From: Dipetalonema caudispina
Lineage: Eukaryota; Nematoda; Chromadorea; Rhabditida; Onchocercidae
Assembly: GCA_013365325.1 (NCBI GenBank)
Contig: JABVXV010000509.1
Coordinates: 1-32,272, forward strand
Reading direction: 5' to 3'
DNA length: 32,272 bases
The notes beneath the pieces are model-generated. The model saw only the letters and a program-made list of their open reading frames with translations, had not been told where the DNA came from and made no database searches. Made by a program: the position numbers and the translations under genes. Shown piece after piece: positions 9,720-20,831 of this stretch (its first letter is position 1; every line of letters begins with the position of its first letter).

Positions 9720-11808
9720 ATTTCTAATTTTTTAATTTCCGATTTTTAATTTTCAATCAAATTTCTCCTTACAATCTTTAGCTGTATTAGTTGATTATAA
9801 GCAAAAAGTGAAGACATTTTCCAAAAAAAAAAAAAAAAGTTAAAAGAAAATTTTTATGCTATTACAAAAATGACATATTTTATTTATTTGTGATATGTTA
9901 TTCTTTTGAAATGAATGAGCGGAAAAGGTTTTGTCGATGCATTTCAGCTTCAAATAATAACAGAAATATGCAATAACCAAGTAAAAAATCTTGATTTGGG
10001 CAATCCGGAAAATTATATTATACAATAAATTAGCCTAGTAATGTATTCCGAAGACAAAGACAAAATTGCTTATTTTATCATTTGGATGAGTTTTGACAAA
10101 GTATGTTACATTTTTGGTATATATCAGAAATTGAAGTATATCAGTTAATTTGTAATTTTTGCCTATTTTTGCTTCATATAATTGAGCATAATAGTTTCGA
10201 TGTAATATTATCGAAAAAATTACAGAAATAATTTTCCGAACGTTAAATTGTAACACTTACGGATAATCCGTAATTGTGATATTATTTGATATGATAAGTT
10301 AAATAATTAGCATAATCGTAATTTAATAATTGCTCTGTTCCAGAAGGAAAAAGCAAATTTATCCTAATATATTTGTTATATGATAATTAAGTTTAAATTT
10401 TAAAAAATCATTTTTTCTTTCTCTTTCTTTAGCAATGTTATTATCTGAGAGGGACATCTTTGCATCACTAAAAAACTTTTGAATCGCATCAATCTTTTCC
10501 GATCAAACTGGCAATAAATTTTTAAAAATGTACTGATATGCATTTGTTTACTGTTCATTCACATTAATTAACATTTTAAGGATATGGCTTAATCAATAAA
10601 CAAATGATGGGATTTGATTTCAAATGATTTCTTCCTTAATGATTGTCAAATAATTTCAATAATTTCTAAACATATTTATCTATAAATAAGCATAAAATAA
10701 ATTTCGCTAAACTATAAAAAATAAACAATGATAGATAAATAAGTAAACAAGGGAATGAATACACGAGTAATGATGTACGATAAAATCCATCTTAACATTC
10801 TTTATCGAAAGATCGAAATGCGAAATGAATGAATGAATGAACGAATAAATATTTAATTGTTGCCTCTTCGATACATAAAATTTTTATTTTGATTAAGGAA
10901 GAATTTCAATCTTTTCGAATTCGGTTAGTTCAATGAAATGGATGCAAGCATAAGGAAATTTCCATCGAAATGACGATGTTTTGTTGGTTATCAAAATATT
11001 AACAGTTGCGATAATTATCTATTTTCATCTATCATTGCAAAATTTTTCAATACGGTAGTTGAATTATAAATAAAAGAATTATAGATTTCACAAATTCATT
11101 AATTAATTATTTCATTTCATTTATTCTAAACATTTGTTCTATTTTCCGTCTCACCATAAATGTTTATCTCTTAATAATTAATAAATCGATGTCTACTTAG
11201 ATTGAATGATACTAAATATTTATCTATCGATAGTAATAGTGCCATATATCTGATCAAATAAGCTAAATGTATCAATCGATATCGGATATATTTTTTTTTG
11301 ATACTAGATATTAATTCATCATCATCATATTGAAAAATCAAATTTGACATATAAATTAATCAATTAAAATTGATATCCATCGGAACATATTACTATCTTT
11401 TTTCTCTTGTTAAACTAATGGTTGGTATTTTCGGTCAATCCATGTTTTTATGTTTGTTTAGTTTTTATTTTCTTCTTTTAACTGAAAAAAAAAACTTTGT
11501 TTAAAAATCTTATTCTGTTCATTCGTTTCTTCCACTTCATCGGATTTTAAATTTATTCTTTACTTACAAGAAACGAAAAAAAAAAAAAAAAGAACAAATA
11601 TTTCCCGTTCCTAATAACAAAATTTAATTTTAACCTTTCAATGAAATCATTCGAGCGATTTCTTATCAAAAGAATATTTCCTTTTCAATAATTCATCATA
11701 ACATTTGCCATTGATGCTTTCTAAACATATTTTATTTGTTTTTTGTCATTTTTTTTCCTCCTTTTATTAATTATTTAACAAAAGCTTTTTTCGATCAAAC
11801 TTTTAAAA

Positions 11809-11872
11809 AGCTAAAATTTGTACTATTTTTATCAGTGATAAGCTAAAATTTGTACTATTGTTATCAGTGATA
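11809..11872. repeat. 32-bp perfect-length tandem duplication
   Basis: AGCTAAAATTTGTACTATT followed by TTTATCAGTGATA occurs at 11809-11840 and again at 11841-11872 with one substitution. The near identity suggests a recent local duplication. Confidence 0.9.
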
Positions 11873-12697
11873 GCAATCAGGTAGAAAATAAAGTGTGATA
11901 AAAAGTATTTGAAAATGTTCTGTGTGACATTTTGATTTACTGTTTCATTATTCCTTTTCCCCTCACTAATTTACTCTTTTGTGTTTCATTTTTCGATAAA
12001 AGTTTATTTCAGTAAATGCTTCAATAACATTTTAATATAAAGTTTATCAACTGCAAACATTTATGAACTGAAAATAATACAAATCAAAATAAGCTTTAAA
12101 TTCACAAATTGTATCAAACGCGCAAAAAAGAAAAGATTTTTAACGTATACCATAATGCAATTACACGTAGGTAAAATAAAAGTTAACCGTCAATTTCATG
12201 TGATATTCTTGAATTGTTGAACTGAAACATTGAAATAATAATAATATAGCAAAAATTTTTCTTCTAAATTTTAAAATCAATAACTTTTGAAATAACTAGA
12301 ATTGTGAATTTAATTCTAGTTTCGAAAAATTCCAAAACCATTCAAAGCTTTGAGATATTACAAAAAACTCTCAATCAATTACGTTCTGACATTGAAACAT
12401 TTATTTGCGAATTTCAATAAAAGCAGAGCAATAGATTGAATAAATGAATTATATCTTGCAACGATAAAATATTTCAAGCAGAAATTACAACTGTGTGTAA
12501 AAATTGATTCAAATTTCAGTGTAAGCATGAAATGTATTTTGATTTGAAACGTACGAAATGATAAATCTCAATGATTTTTCACCCTGAAGGAATGATATCG
12601 ACTTCAGCTATTTATTTTAGATCATTAATAAAATATCTGAGAAATTTTTAAGTATGACCTTTAATTTAAAAATTGAATAAATGTAAATCGATAAAAT

Positions 12698-12724
12698 ATA
12701 TTTTGCTTAGAATAAGCAAAATAT
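12698..12724. repeat. Hairpin: 12-bp perfect inverted repeat, 3-nt loop
   Basis: ATATTTTGCTTA (12698-12709) is followed by GAA and the exact reverse complement TAAGCAAAATAT (12713-12724). No coding context. Confidence 0.9.
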
Positions 12725-12793
12725 TCAATTTGAAATTGAAGTTTTCAGCAACGTTAGATATTCAAAAATTCATATCGAACATAATGAAACTAA

Positions 12794-12817
12794 CTGCACG
12801 AATAAATATTCGTGCAG
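12794..12817. repeat. 24-bp palindrome with 11-bp arms
   Basis: CTGCACGAATA, a two-base centre AA, then the exact reverse complement TATTCGTGCAG. The GC-containing arms stand out in this AT-rich region, and it lies only 70 bases from the hairpin at 12698-12724. Confidence 0.92.
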
Positions 12818-14809
12818 ATAATTTTTTGCGTAAATAGTCACAAAACAAAAATACCAGTACTCATGGATAATATATAATTAATTAATTACATGAAAAATGG
12901 GAATGATTACGAAATGATAATTATCGAAGAAATAAAACGGATAAAATAGATGGTATCATTTAATATTTGATGGTATATGATAATTTTAATAATTAATACC
13001 AAAATCAATCTAATCGATTACTTCCAAATTATTTTAATGGAAAACGATTCAATGGGATGGTATATATATTATAATAAAGTTGAAAAAATTTTCCCTCATT
13101 TTTCCGCTTCCCTTTTTACCATAAAAGAAAATATTATCAATTTATCAAAATGATAATTGAGAATGCAAAAAGTGCTTCATTTTAATCTCTTCCAATATAA
13201 TCGATCTTTTCAGTATGTTAAAAAAAAAGGCAAAAAAAAAAAAAAAAGGAAAAAAGGAAGAAAAAATTATTGAAAGTATTATTTAACGCTTGAAAAAGTT
13301 TTTGAAACAAACTCTTCTAAGATATAAGCAAATAATGATGAAACGATATGATAGAACGATATCATTAATCACAATGATGTATAGCTATTGTCAAAGATAC
13401 TTATCAACAATTGCTTATAGTTGCTATATCAGCAAAATTTTTACTTTTCAAAAAAAATTTTTCCTAACAATTATTTCAAATAGGAGTATAGAATATTAGC
13501 ATTAAATAAACAAAACATTATATATACATATACATTTTTTTTTTCTCAAAAAATAATTTTATAGCATATAAGAGAATATGTGATACTTTTATGCGAGAAA
13601 AATATTGCATGATTCCTCTAATATTTCAAATATTACTTTGTGGTATTTCTTAATTAACAACAAATTTCTTAACCATTTACAAAGATCTCTTATGCTATTC
13701 TTTTATTTATTAAGCTTATTTTCATTTTGTATTTTACCTTTACCTTATTTTACCTTTTCTTTTGTTCAATGATTGCATTCCTAATGAATATACATCTATC
13801 TTTTCGATTCATTCATTTCAAAAATATATCGCGATATGTAAAAATATCATCGGGAATTATTCTCATCACTAACTTAAACATTATTAATTACCGCTATAAT
13901 TTGAATTTAAAATTTTGATTGAAGTGTTAACTTTATTCTTAAAATGATAAATGCAAGATGGATATATGCTTCCATTATTGGGTATATTTTGCGTTTTAAG
14001 AATGTCCCAAAAATAAATAAAATGAAGATATTCTGATTATTCAAGCTTTTAAACTTGTCTTTTCCATTTGATCAATTTTACCAATTTTCAATGAAGATTA
14101 TTTGTTGATTAGATTTAAGGCAAATTGAATTTTATTTAAAATTATACGAGATGAATGTGTTAGTTGCTACAATACTTTGATGATGTAAAATTATTAGAAA
14201 ATGCATTAATAATTACAATATTTATGTACAGTTGAATTTACATTAATACCAGAAAAATATTGAAATACTGATGAGTAAAATCAAATGTTTCAATTCCTTT
14301 CCCCTCTATAATGCCCTAATATTTTCATTTCGATGGAATGTCAATTTTCGTTTAGATTCTGAATTCTTACATATTATCTGCTATGAATTCATGATTCTGA
14401 GTCTTCATATATTATTCAGGAAAACATTCAGTACAGTACTTCAGTCCTATTTCTAAACGATTTTAAAAAGATTTCTGTATAACTTCTATAAAATTCAGAA
14501 AAATTAAATTATACCGATTTAATATAAATTCTTGAGGAATTAACTGTTCTTAGCATTGTTTTCTTCCTCAAAGTTGATTTAAAGTCAACTTCAAAGTTTC
14601 TGTAGAATTTCTTGAAATATTTACAATCATTTTAGTTACATATTATAGAAATGATATGGCCCAAATTTTTGTTCCAAAAATTTGAAACATAAGAGTTATT
14701 AAATATTACTGGAATAAATTAAATTAAACAAGCTAGTAAATTGTTGTGCACAGAAGATTCCATGTTTTTGTAATCTATATTTTAAGCCTTAACATACATA
14801 AAACTAGTC
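12818..14809. other. Gene-poor AT-rich stretch with weak ORFs
   Basis: No supported gene. Two plus-strand frames of 60-70 codons are present, at 13290-13499 (TTG start) and 14271-14456 (ATG start, 61 codons). Neither has matching splice sites, an AATAAA at the right place, or a recognisable domain. Confidence 0.55.
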
Positions 14810-14969
14810 CAGATTATCTGAATTTCTCTGGCTACATAGCAAAGTTAACCAGGCCAAGGATAATCAGATGCAAAATTAACAAAAACATTCCGTTCACTAT
14901 ATTTTAATAATAATAATGATTTTAACAGTAATTTAATATTGATTGTTAAAATCATTCAATCAATATTAA
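14810..14969. repeat. Inverted-repeat complex, possible decayed transposon end
   Basis: GATTATC (14812-14818) faces GATAATC (14859-14865). Inside them CTGG (14828-14831) faces CCAG (14849-14852), giving a nested imperfect palindrome. Downstream are two interleaved perfect inverted repeats: AATGATTTTAACA (14915-14927) with TGTTAAAATCATT (14944-14956), and TTAATATTGATTG (14933-14945) with CAATCAATATTAA (14957-14969). The GATTATCTGAATTTCTCTGG stretch recalls ends of pogo/Tigger-like elements, but I see no transposase or target-site duplication. Confidence 0.6.
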
Positions 14970-15502
14970 CTGATCCTAAGTGATGCAATATTTTATCGGT
15001 TTGCTTGAAACTTTAACATCGCATTTTATCAACTTTAGCGTAAATAATATGAATAAATCTTATTCTTTAATGCACTAAACAATTTAATATTTGTTTATAT
15101 TTTTAAAATTTACAAAAAATAAAACTTTTATATTTACGGTATTAAATAAATAGTAACAGAAAGAAAAACTACAATCAAAATAATTTTGAAAATATAAATT
15201 ATTCGTCAACTTGCATTCTGTGTTTTTCTTAAGAAACAATATTAATCGAAATTTCATTTATATTTCATGGAAATCATACTAAATGTTATTTCCATACTTT
15301 ATCCATACTTTTTGTTTTACTTTATATTTTCATAAACAAATTTGTGAAAAAAAACGTTATATTATGTGTAATAGTAACAATAATAATTATCAGTTAAGTA
15401 ATATATAAGTATGTAAGAGAATTTCAACAGTTAAGTAATGCAATTGAATAAAAAATCAGCCATGTAAATAAAAACTTCACATGGAGTATAATAACAGCAA
15501 TG

Positions 15503-15563
15503 GTAATAATAATAATAATGATAATAGTAGTAATAATAATGATACTACTACTACTACTACTAC

Positions 15564-15615
<52 letters not shown>

Positions 15616-15617
15616 TG

Positions 15618-15664
<47 letters not shown>

Positions 15665-15665
15665 G

Positions 15666-15712
<47 letters not shown>

Positions 15713-15713
15713 C
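15503..15713. repeat. (TAA)n microsatellite with TAC and GATAAT interruptions
   Basis: About 210 bases of TAA repeat with short TACTAC and GATAAT interruptions. In one frame it reads as poly-Ile then poly-Asn, which should not be annotated as a protein. Confidence 0.96.
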
Positions 15714-16740
15714 ATTGCGTTCATTTAATCAATAAAGAAGTGTTATGGTGCATTTAACATCGACTAAACAAAAAATCAAATAAAAGATCAAATAGATAAA
15801 TAAAAATATTACACTGGATATAATAATAATAATCATATGATCATTCAATCAATATTAGCAAACTAATGCAAACTTTAACAATCAGTGATATCACTCGTCA
15901 TTAAAATAATGTGTGTTAAGTTTTTATTATCATAATTCAAAATGTTGCAATATTCATTTTAATCCACTGAAAACAATGCATACTTTCGAATCTCTATAAT
16001 AGCATTCAAATATAAGTACTAAGCCAATAACAGCTATCCTTTCTTTCCTCTTTCTCTCTCTTTACTTAAAAATTATTTTATTTATATCCTATGAATCATT
16101 TACTTATTACTTTTCTATATTTCATTATTTAGATTAGTAATTAATGCATTTTGTACAATTTAACTGAATGTAAACATTGATTTCATTTGATATGAATGTT
16201 TGAAATAATCAACCGTAAATTAATATCATTGCAATCTTTTTATTCAATTTGTACATTGAATTTTTTTTATTTTAATGTTTAATTTTAATTAAAGTACTTA
16301 ATAATTTTATTTTAATGTAAAAATTTGTTATTCTATGTATGAATTTTTTATACAAAAGTATAATTTGTAGCAAAATTTGATGTGATATAATAAATGAAGT
16401 TCATATATATAATATACAATTTTCTTCCAAAAGATTTTATTTTAATTGATACTTTTATTTTTTCGAATGTAAAAATTTATGTCAAAAAAGATCTATTTTT
16501 ATACATAAAGACAATTTTTAGCAGAATATGATATAATATGTATAATTTAAATGCTTTATTTTAATTGGTATTTTTTTTTAGCTATTTTCGTGAATATAAA
16601 AGCTTATTATTATATGAAATTTCGTCCCCAAGAAATTCAATTCATAAAAACATTTGCAGCGAAATTGAAGTGAAAAACAGAACTGGATTAAAATTTTAAT
16701 TGCAACATTTATTTTCAAACATAAATAAACCATTCGTTAT
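15714..16740. other. AT-rich spacer, nothing coding seen
   Basis: Contains a diverged second copy of sequence flanking the TAA block (15790-15880 against 15460-15500 and 14950-15020) and otherwise unstructured AT-rich sequence. Confidence 0.6.
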
Positions 16741-16983
16741 TTAATTCAAATTTTGCAATAACTTTACAAAAATATTTTTAGATTTATGCATAATTTTCAA
16801 GCATTCATCGTAAATTAATGATATTACTTTTGAAATAGCAAGCACTTCTTGACACGATAGTAATAATCTTTTTTTAAATGATGCTTTGACAAGGAACAAA
16901 AATACCCCACCATATCTTTCGTCTTTTAATATTTTTAATTTGTTGTTCCTTACTAATTGCTTCATTTTCATCTTGCAAAACAT
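16741..16983 (-). CDS. Orphan 80-codon ORF, possible small gene
   Basis: ATG-initiated minus-strand frame with an in-frame TAA four codons upstream, so it is complete as an ORF. The 80-residue product is basic and not low-complexity: a Lys/Arg-rich start, a segment around DERYGGVFLFLVKASFKK, then a mixed helical stretch (LLLSCQEVLAISKVISLIY) and a Lys-rich end. AATAAA on the minus strand at 16713-16708 lies about 30 bases past the stop. The balanced composition is unusual for this region. It could be a small intronless gene, the last exon of a larger gene, or a relic. I recognise no domain, and no upstream exon is visible. Confidence 0.25.
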   Translation of the reverse strand: MFCKMKMKQLVRNNKLKILKDERYGGVFLFLVKASFKKRLLLSCQEVLAISKVISLIYDECLKIMHKSKNIFVKLLQNLN

Positions 16984-17220
16984 TTCCCTATCTTAATCTT
17001 TCCGCCGTACATCAATTTCATTTCACCACATCATTCTTTATTAAAAAATTTTAAATTATATATATATATAAATTTTAAATTAAAATCTATCGCATAAATT
17101 TTTACATATTGCAAATTGTACCATATATAAAAGTAATAAAATATCTCATTAGCACTGCTTTCTTGCAAACTCTTATCTATTTTTGTATATTTTACAAATT
17201 TTTATTTAATTTCCCTGCAT

Positions 17221-17223
<3 letters not shown>

Positions 17224-17252
<29 letters not shown>
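17224..17252. repeat. (TA)n microsatellite
   Basis: Uninterrupted TA dinucleotide run. Confidence 0.95.
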
Positions 17253-17255
<3 letters not shown>

Positions 17256-17464
17256 TTTTGAATTCAATTAATTACTTCATATTAAAGCAAAGAATTTCGT
17301 TCAATTTCACTCGAAACCTTTATTCCATTCTATTCTAAATTGTCTACCGAATTATTATTTTTTTTTTATTGATTATTTAAAGTGATATTCCAATTCCTTT
17401 AAAAGATTGTGCCACAATTGTTAAAATATCATCAAAAGTAATTGCTATAATGGTAAATATTTTT

Positions 17465-17602
17465 TAAATATTTTATTTGCAACTTTCTTGATGAATTTAA
17501 CGGAAGAATATCTAAATATTTTATTTGTAACATTCTTGATGAATTTAACGGAAGAATATCTAAATATTTTATTTGTAACATTCTTGATGAATTTAACGGA
17601 AG
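17465..17602. repeat. 48-bp minisatellite, about 2.9 copies
   Basis: Copies at 17465-17512, 17513-17560 and 17561-17602 (truncated). The second and third are identical over their shared length, and the first differs at two positions. One plus-strand frame stays open through all copies as a 16-residue repeat (KYFICNILDEFNGRIS). That frame starts after a TAA at 17454-17456, has no initiating ATG and stops at about 17650. Confidence 0.95.
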
Positions 17603-20600
17603 TTTTCATTATATGCTAATTGCAATTACTATTCGAATTTATGAAATTATTTAGGGATAAAATGGAAACCTTATCAGCAACTGTTAGTTTATATTTTCCA
17701 AATCTTAAAACATTTTGAAAATGTAAATCAATTTGAAATTTTTTTCAGTTTTCTTTTTATCATCGATTACATATTTTTTCCTAAATTTATTCATCGAGTA
17801 TAAAATATAATTACTGAATGATTTTTTCAGAATTCTTCGAATAATATCTTTTTGTTATTACATGTTAATTATGTGGTTCATTAATTAAGTAACCTCTTTT
17901 GAATGAAACATATTGACAGCATACTATTATTATAATTACCATTATTAGGAACTTTTTGACATTCATATAAATAAATAAATTGCTATAAATTTTCTCCGAT
18001 AACAAAAAGAACTACTGGAATTGCGTAAAACTATTTTAAAACTCTGTTAAGTATGATGTTAAAAGAAAACGAAATAGAAAAGGTAAAAAAGAAAATGGAA
18101 AAGGGAAAGCAAATTAAATTTTGACTTCTTTAAAGCTTTTCATGTTGCTGAATTCATTTCCTCACTGATTTCTTTTTCTATTCAAATATTTTTCTTCTAT
18201 AAATAATATCGCTTCGAAATTTTATGAATTTATTCCCAATATTTCCCTTTAATAAAATTTTTATTATTTAGCAATTTTGTATGCCAACATAACAAATGAA
18301 CAAAAAAAAAAGAAAAAAGGAAAAAAAAAATTGAAAACTGACCTTGCAATGGAAAAAATTTGCAAAATTTAAATAATTTGTAATTTTGCTCAAAAATAAT
18401 TAAATAATTTGTAAATTTGCTCAAAAGTTGCTCAAAGTTTAATAAATCTATCATTTAAATTTGAGAAGAATTATTTCTGACTGAAAATGAATTACTGTTG
18501 GGAAAAAAGGAAAATTACCGAGATTTATTATTGATTAAACATTTAAATTAGTCAAATTTTTTGAATTTATTATTTGACTCATGCAAAACTTTCGGCATTA
18601 TTCTTTTAGTTTTTGTTTTTACACTGTAGAATTAACTGATTTTCTAGAATATAGCCAAAAATAAGATTAGTGGCGGAAGAATGTGAAAACTCTTGCGGAA
18701 AATGTAAGGTCAAATAGTTTAATTTGTCGATTTTGGTCTAATTACAGCAAATTCATTAAATTGGAACGTTTGATAGAATTGTCAGATGAAATTCTTAACA
18801 TTATATAACCAAGTAATTTTGAAAAATTTTTTTAAAAAATGTGAAAAAACAAGAAAAAAACTGTTGATTTATTGATTTAAAAAAAAAAAAAAAAGCTTAT
18901 TACTAACACTTTTTCAAATATATCACTTTCTGCTAGGAGAGGCAGAAATTTTTTATTTTATTTATTTATTTGACAAAACATACTGAAAATGCATTAATTA
19001 AGTGTAAATTGAAACTTGAAGTTTGGCAGTTTTTTTTTTCGTTTTTTTTCCTTTCCATTTATTTTTTTTTTTTTTTTTTGTTTTTGAATAGCTGAAACAA
19101 AACAAACGTTATGCTTTTTATTGACAGCAATGTCAACTTTCTTCTTTTTTGGAAGGGAATGTTTTCGTTTTTCGTTTTTTCTAACTTATATTTGTAATGA
19201 ATAAATGCAAATGTAATCGTTGCATAAAATAAATTTCTTCGATGAGATTTTTGAAAATTTTTGAGGACGAATTCAAATGGTAATTGTAATAAATTAAAAA
19301 AGAAGAAAGCAAAACTTTTTTTGAGAAGGATTTTTTTGATTCTCTTTCTGTTGGCTTAATTTAAAATGACAATTAAAGACAAGTAAATTAACTGTACAAA
19401 TGAAAAGCATTTGAAAGAAATTTCAACAATTTATTCCATTTTTTTCTTTTTTCTTTTTTTTTTTTTTTTATTTGAACTTTTATGTGAAATGGGAAAATTT
19501 TGCATCTGCATGTGCATTAACGCATAAATGGAGTGATTTAGTTTTGTTTTTATTCTTATTTTTAATGCGGAAAAAAAAAATCGCAAAAGCGTAAAACTAT
19601 TAACAATTTGAATTGGTTGGTCTCAGAAGGCTTCTGGAAATTCTGTACATATGACTTCTATTAATTTTCATTTTTTCCATTCATCTATCTATTTGTTATT
19701 ACTTTCTAAGCTGTCTATTTTCAAGTTAACAATTTTCAATTACTGGCTTAATTAATATATTTAAACTTTGGAAAATTGTCATCATCATTAGCACTAACTC
19801 TCATTAATCCTCTCTATTTCTATGCATTTGCAGAAAAGAAAGAAAAACTTTTCTACAACCTTAAAGGTACTATTAGGATGATAATTAAAATGATCTGAGA
19901 CTTTATTCGGTAAAAACAACAGCTATAGCATGAGAGTTAAATTAGTTATCGATACGAATATTTCTAAATTTATTTGTTAATTTTTGCACAAAATTTAATA
20001 ACTTTTAACTTTAAATTCTAACGGATGAAAATCGAAATGATTCGACACTTAATTTGGTAAATGCAACGATTTTAACGATTATTCTAATGTATTTAACAAG
20101 GCTTCAAATGATCACCTCTTTCTTATCACATTTCCAATACTTAATCATCGATATACGGAAAAATTTATTTGTAGTCATCAAGTCAAGTAATAATAACTCA
20201 TATCATTTCTTACCAGTTTATCATCACCATAGTAATATATAGCCATAACTATGATCACTACTTTTCACTATTTGCGTATTTCATATAGCGATGCTAAATT
20301 CAATTATTTATTGATTTGAGAAATAACTAAATATGATTACGATTGCTTCATGCTAACTTACCAATTTATTTAACTAAAATAGTTGAAATATTAGATTTTA
20401 AAAGCTTTTTTCTTTCTCTTCACATCATTTGATCCAATTGTTATGATTTTTAGTGGTTCAAAAATTTTTGCAACAAATATTAATTTTCAGAACTTTCATT
20501 AGTAATTAGATTATTTATTTACGAGAACCTTCTATTGTTGTTTAATAAATTTCCCATTACTTCACTGAATTACTTGAACTAGCATATTTGTTGTCAGGAT

Positions 20601-20705
20601 TAATAATTATCAAGATTTTTCTTGTGAAACGGATGGAAATGGAAAAGGAAAATTTCTTTAAAAAAAAAAACCTTTTGCTAATGTTAGATGGATTAAATTG
20701 ACAAC

Positions 20706-20831
20706 AAATTCATTGCAAATGACAGATTCACTGAAGATATCGGATTCATTGAAGGTGTAAGATTCACTAAAGACATCGGATTCACTGAAGGTGCCAGATT
20801 TAATAAAAGTATCAAATTCATTAGATATGTA
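20706..20831. repeat. 18-bp minisatellite, seven units, 36-bp higher-order pattern
   Basis: Units of 18 bases start at 20706, 20724, 20742, 20760, 20778, 20796 and 20814. AGATTCACT and GGATTCA types alternate in the middle, giving a 36-bp dimer period. On the plus strand one frame stays open as a six-residue repeat alternating RFTEDI-like and GFIEGV-like units. It begins after a TAA and has no ATG. Confidence 0.92.

Larger units (their letters stand above)
8094..11808. other. Gene-poor AT-rich stretch
   Basis: No supported gene. It holds poly-A/T runs, a CA microsatellite, a duplicated AGTAAATAATTAC at 9328-9350, and an ACATAC-type repeat at 9660-9719. On the minus strand, one frame runs from 10256 to 9840 with a single internal TAG (see findings). 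A good plus-strand acceptor (TTTCTTTAG) at about 10433 precedes a 15-codon ATG frame only. Confidence 0.6.
16984..20705. other. Gene-poor AT-rich stretch
   Basis: No supported gene. It holds TA microsatellites at 17057-17070 and 17224-17252, the 48-bp minisatellite, and an imperfect pair of about 27 bases (TAAATAATTTGTAA...TTGCTCAAAA) at 18370-18396 and 18400-18428. A plus-strand frame at 19629-19760, opening after GGTCTCAG, has no ATG near its start and no other support. Confidence 0.55.

Noticed and set aside
10433..10482. Good acceptor TTTCTTTAG followed by MLLSERDIFASLKNF and stop
   Set aside because: Only 15 codons and no upstream exon to join. Kept as a curiosity only.
13290..13499. 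69-codon plus-strand frame starting at TTG
   Set aside because: No ATG at the start, no splice acceptor, ends without a poly-A signal.
14271..14456. 61-codon ATG ORF
   Set aside because: Fairly balanced composition, but no splice sites, poly-A signal or recognisable motif. It is within what chance can give over many kilobases.
15500..15757. 85-codon plus-strand ORF
   Set aside because: It is the translation of the TAA array (poly-Ile then poly-Asn), with no other protein-like sequence.
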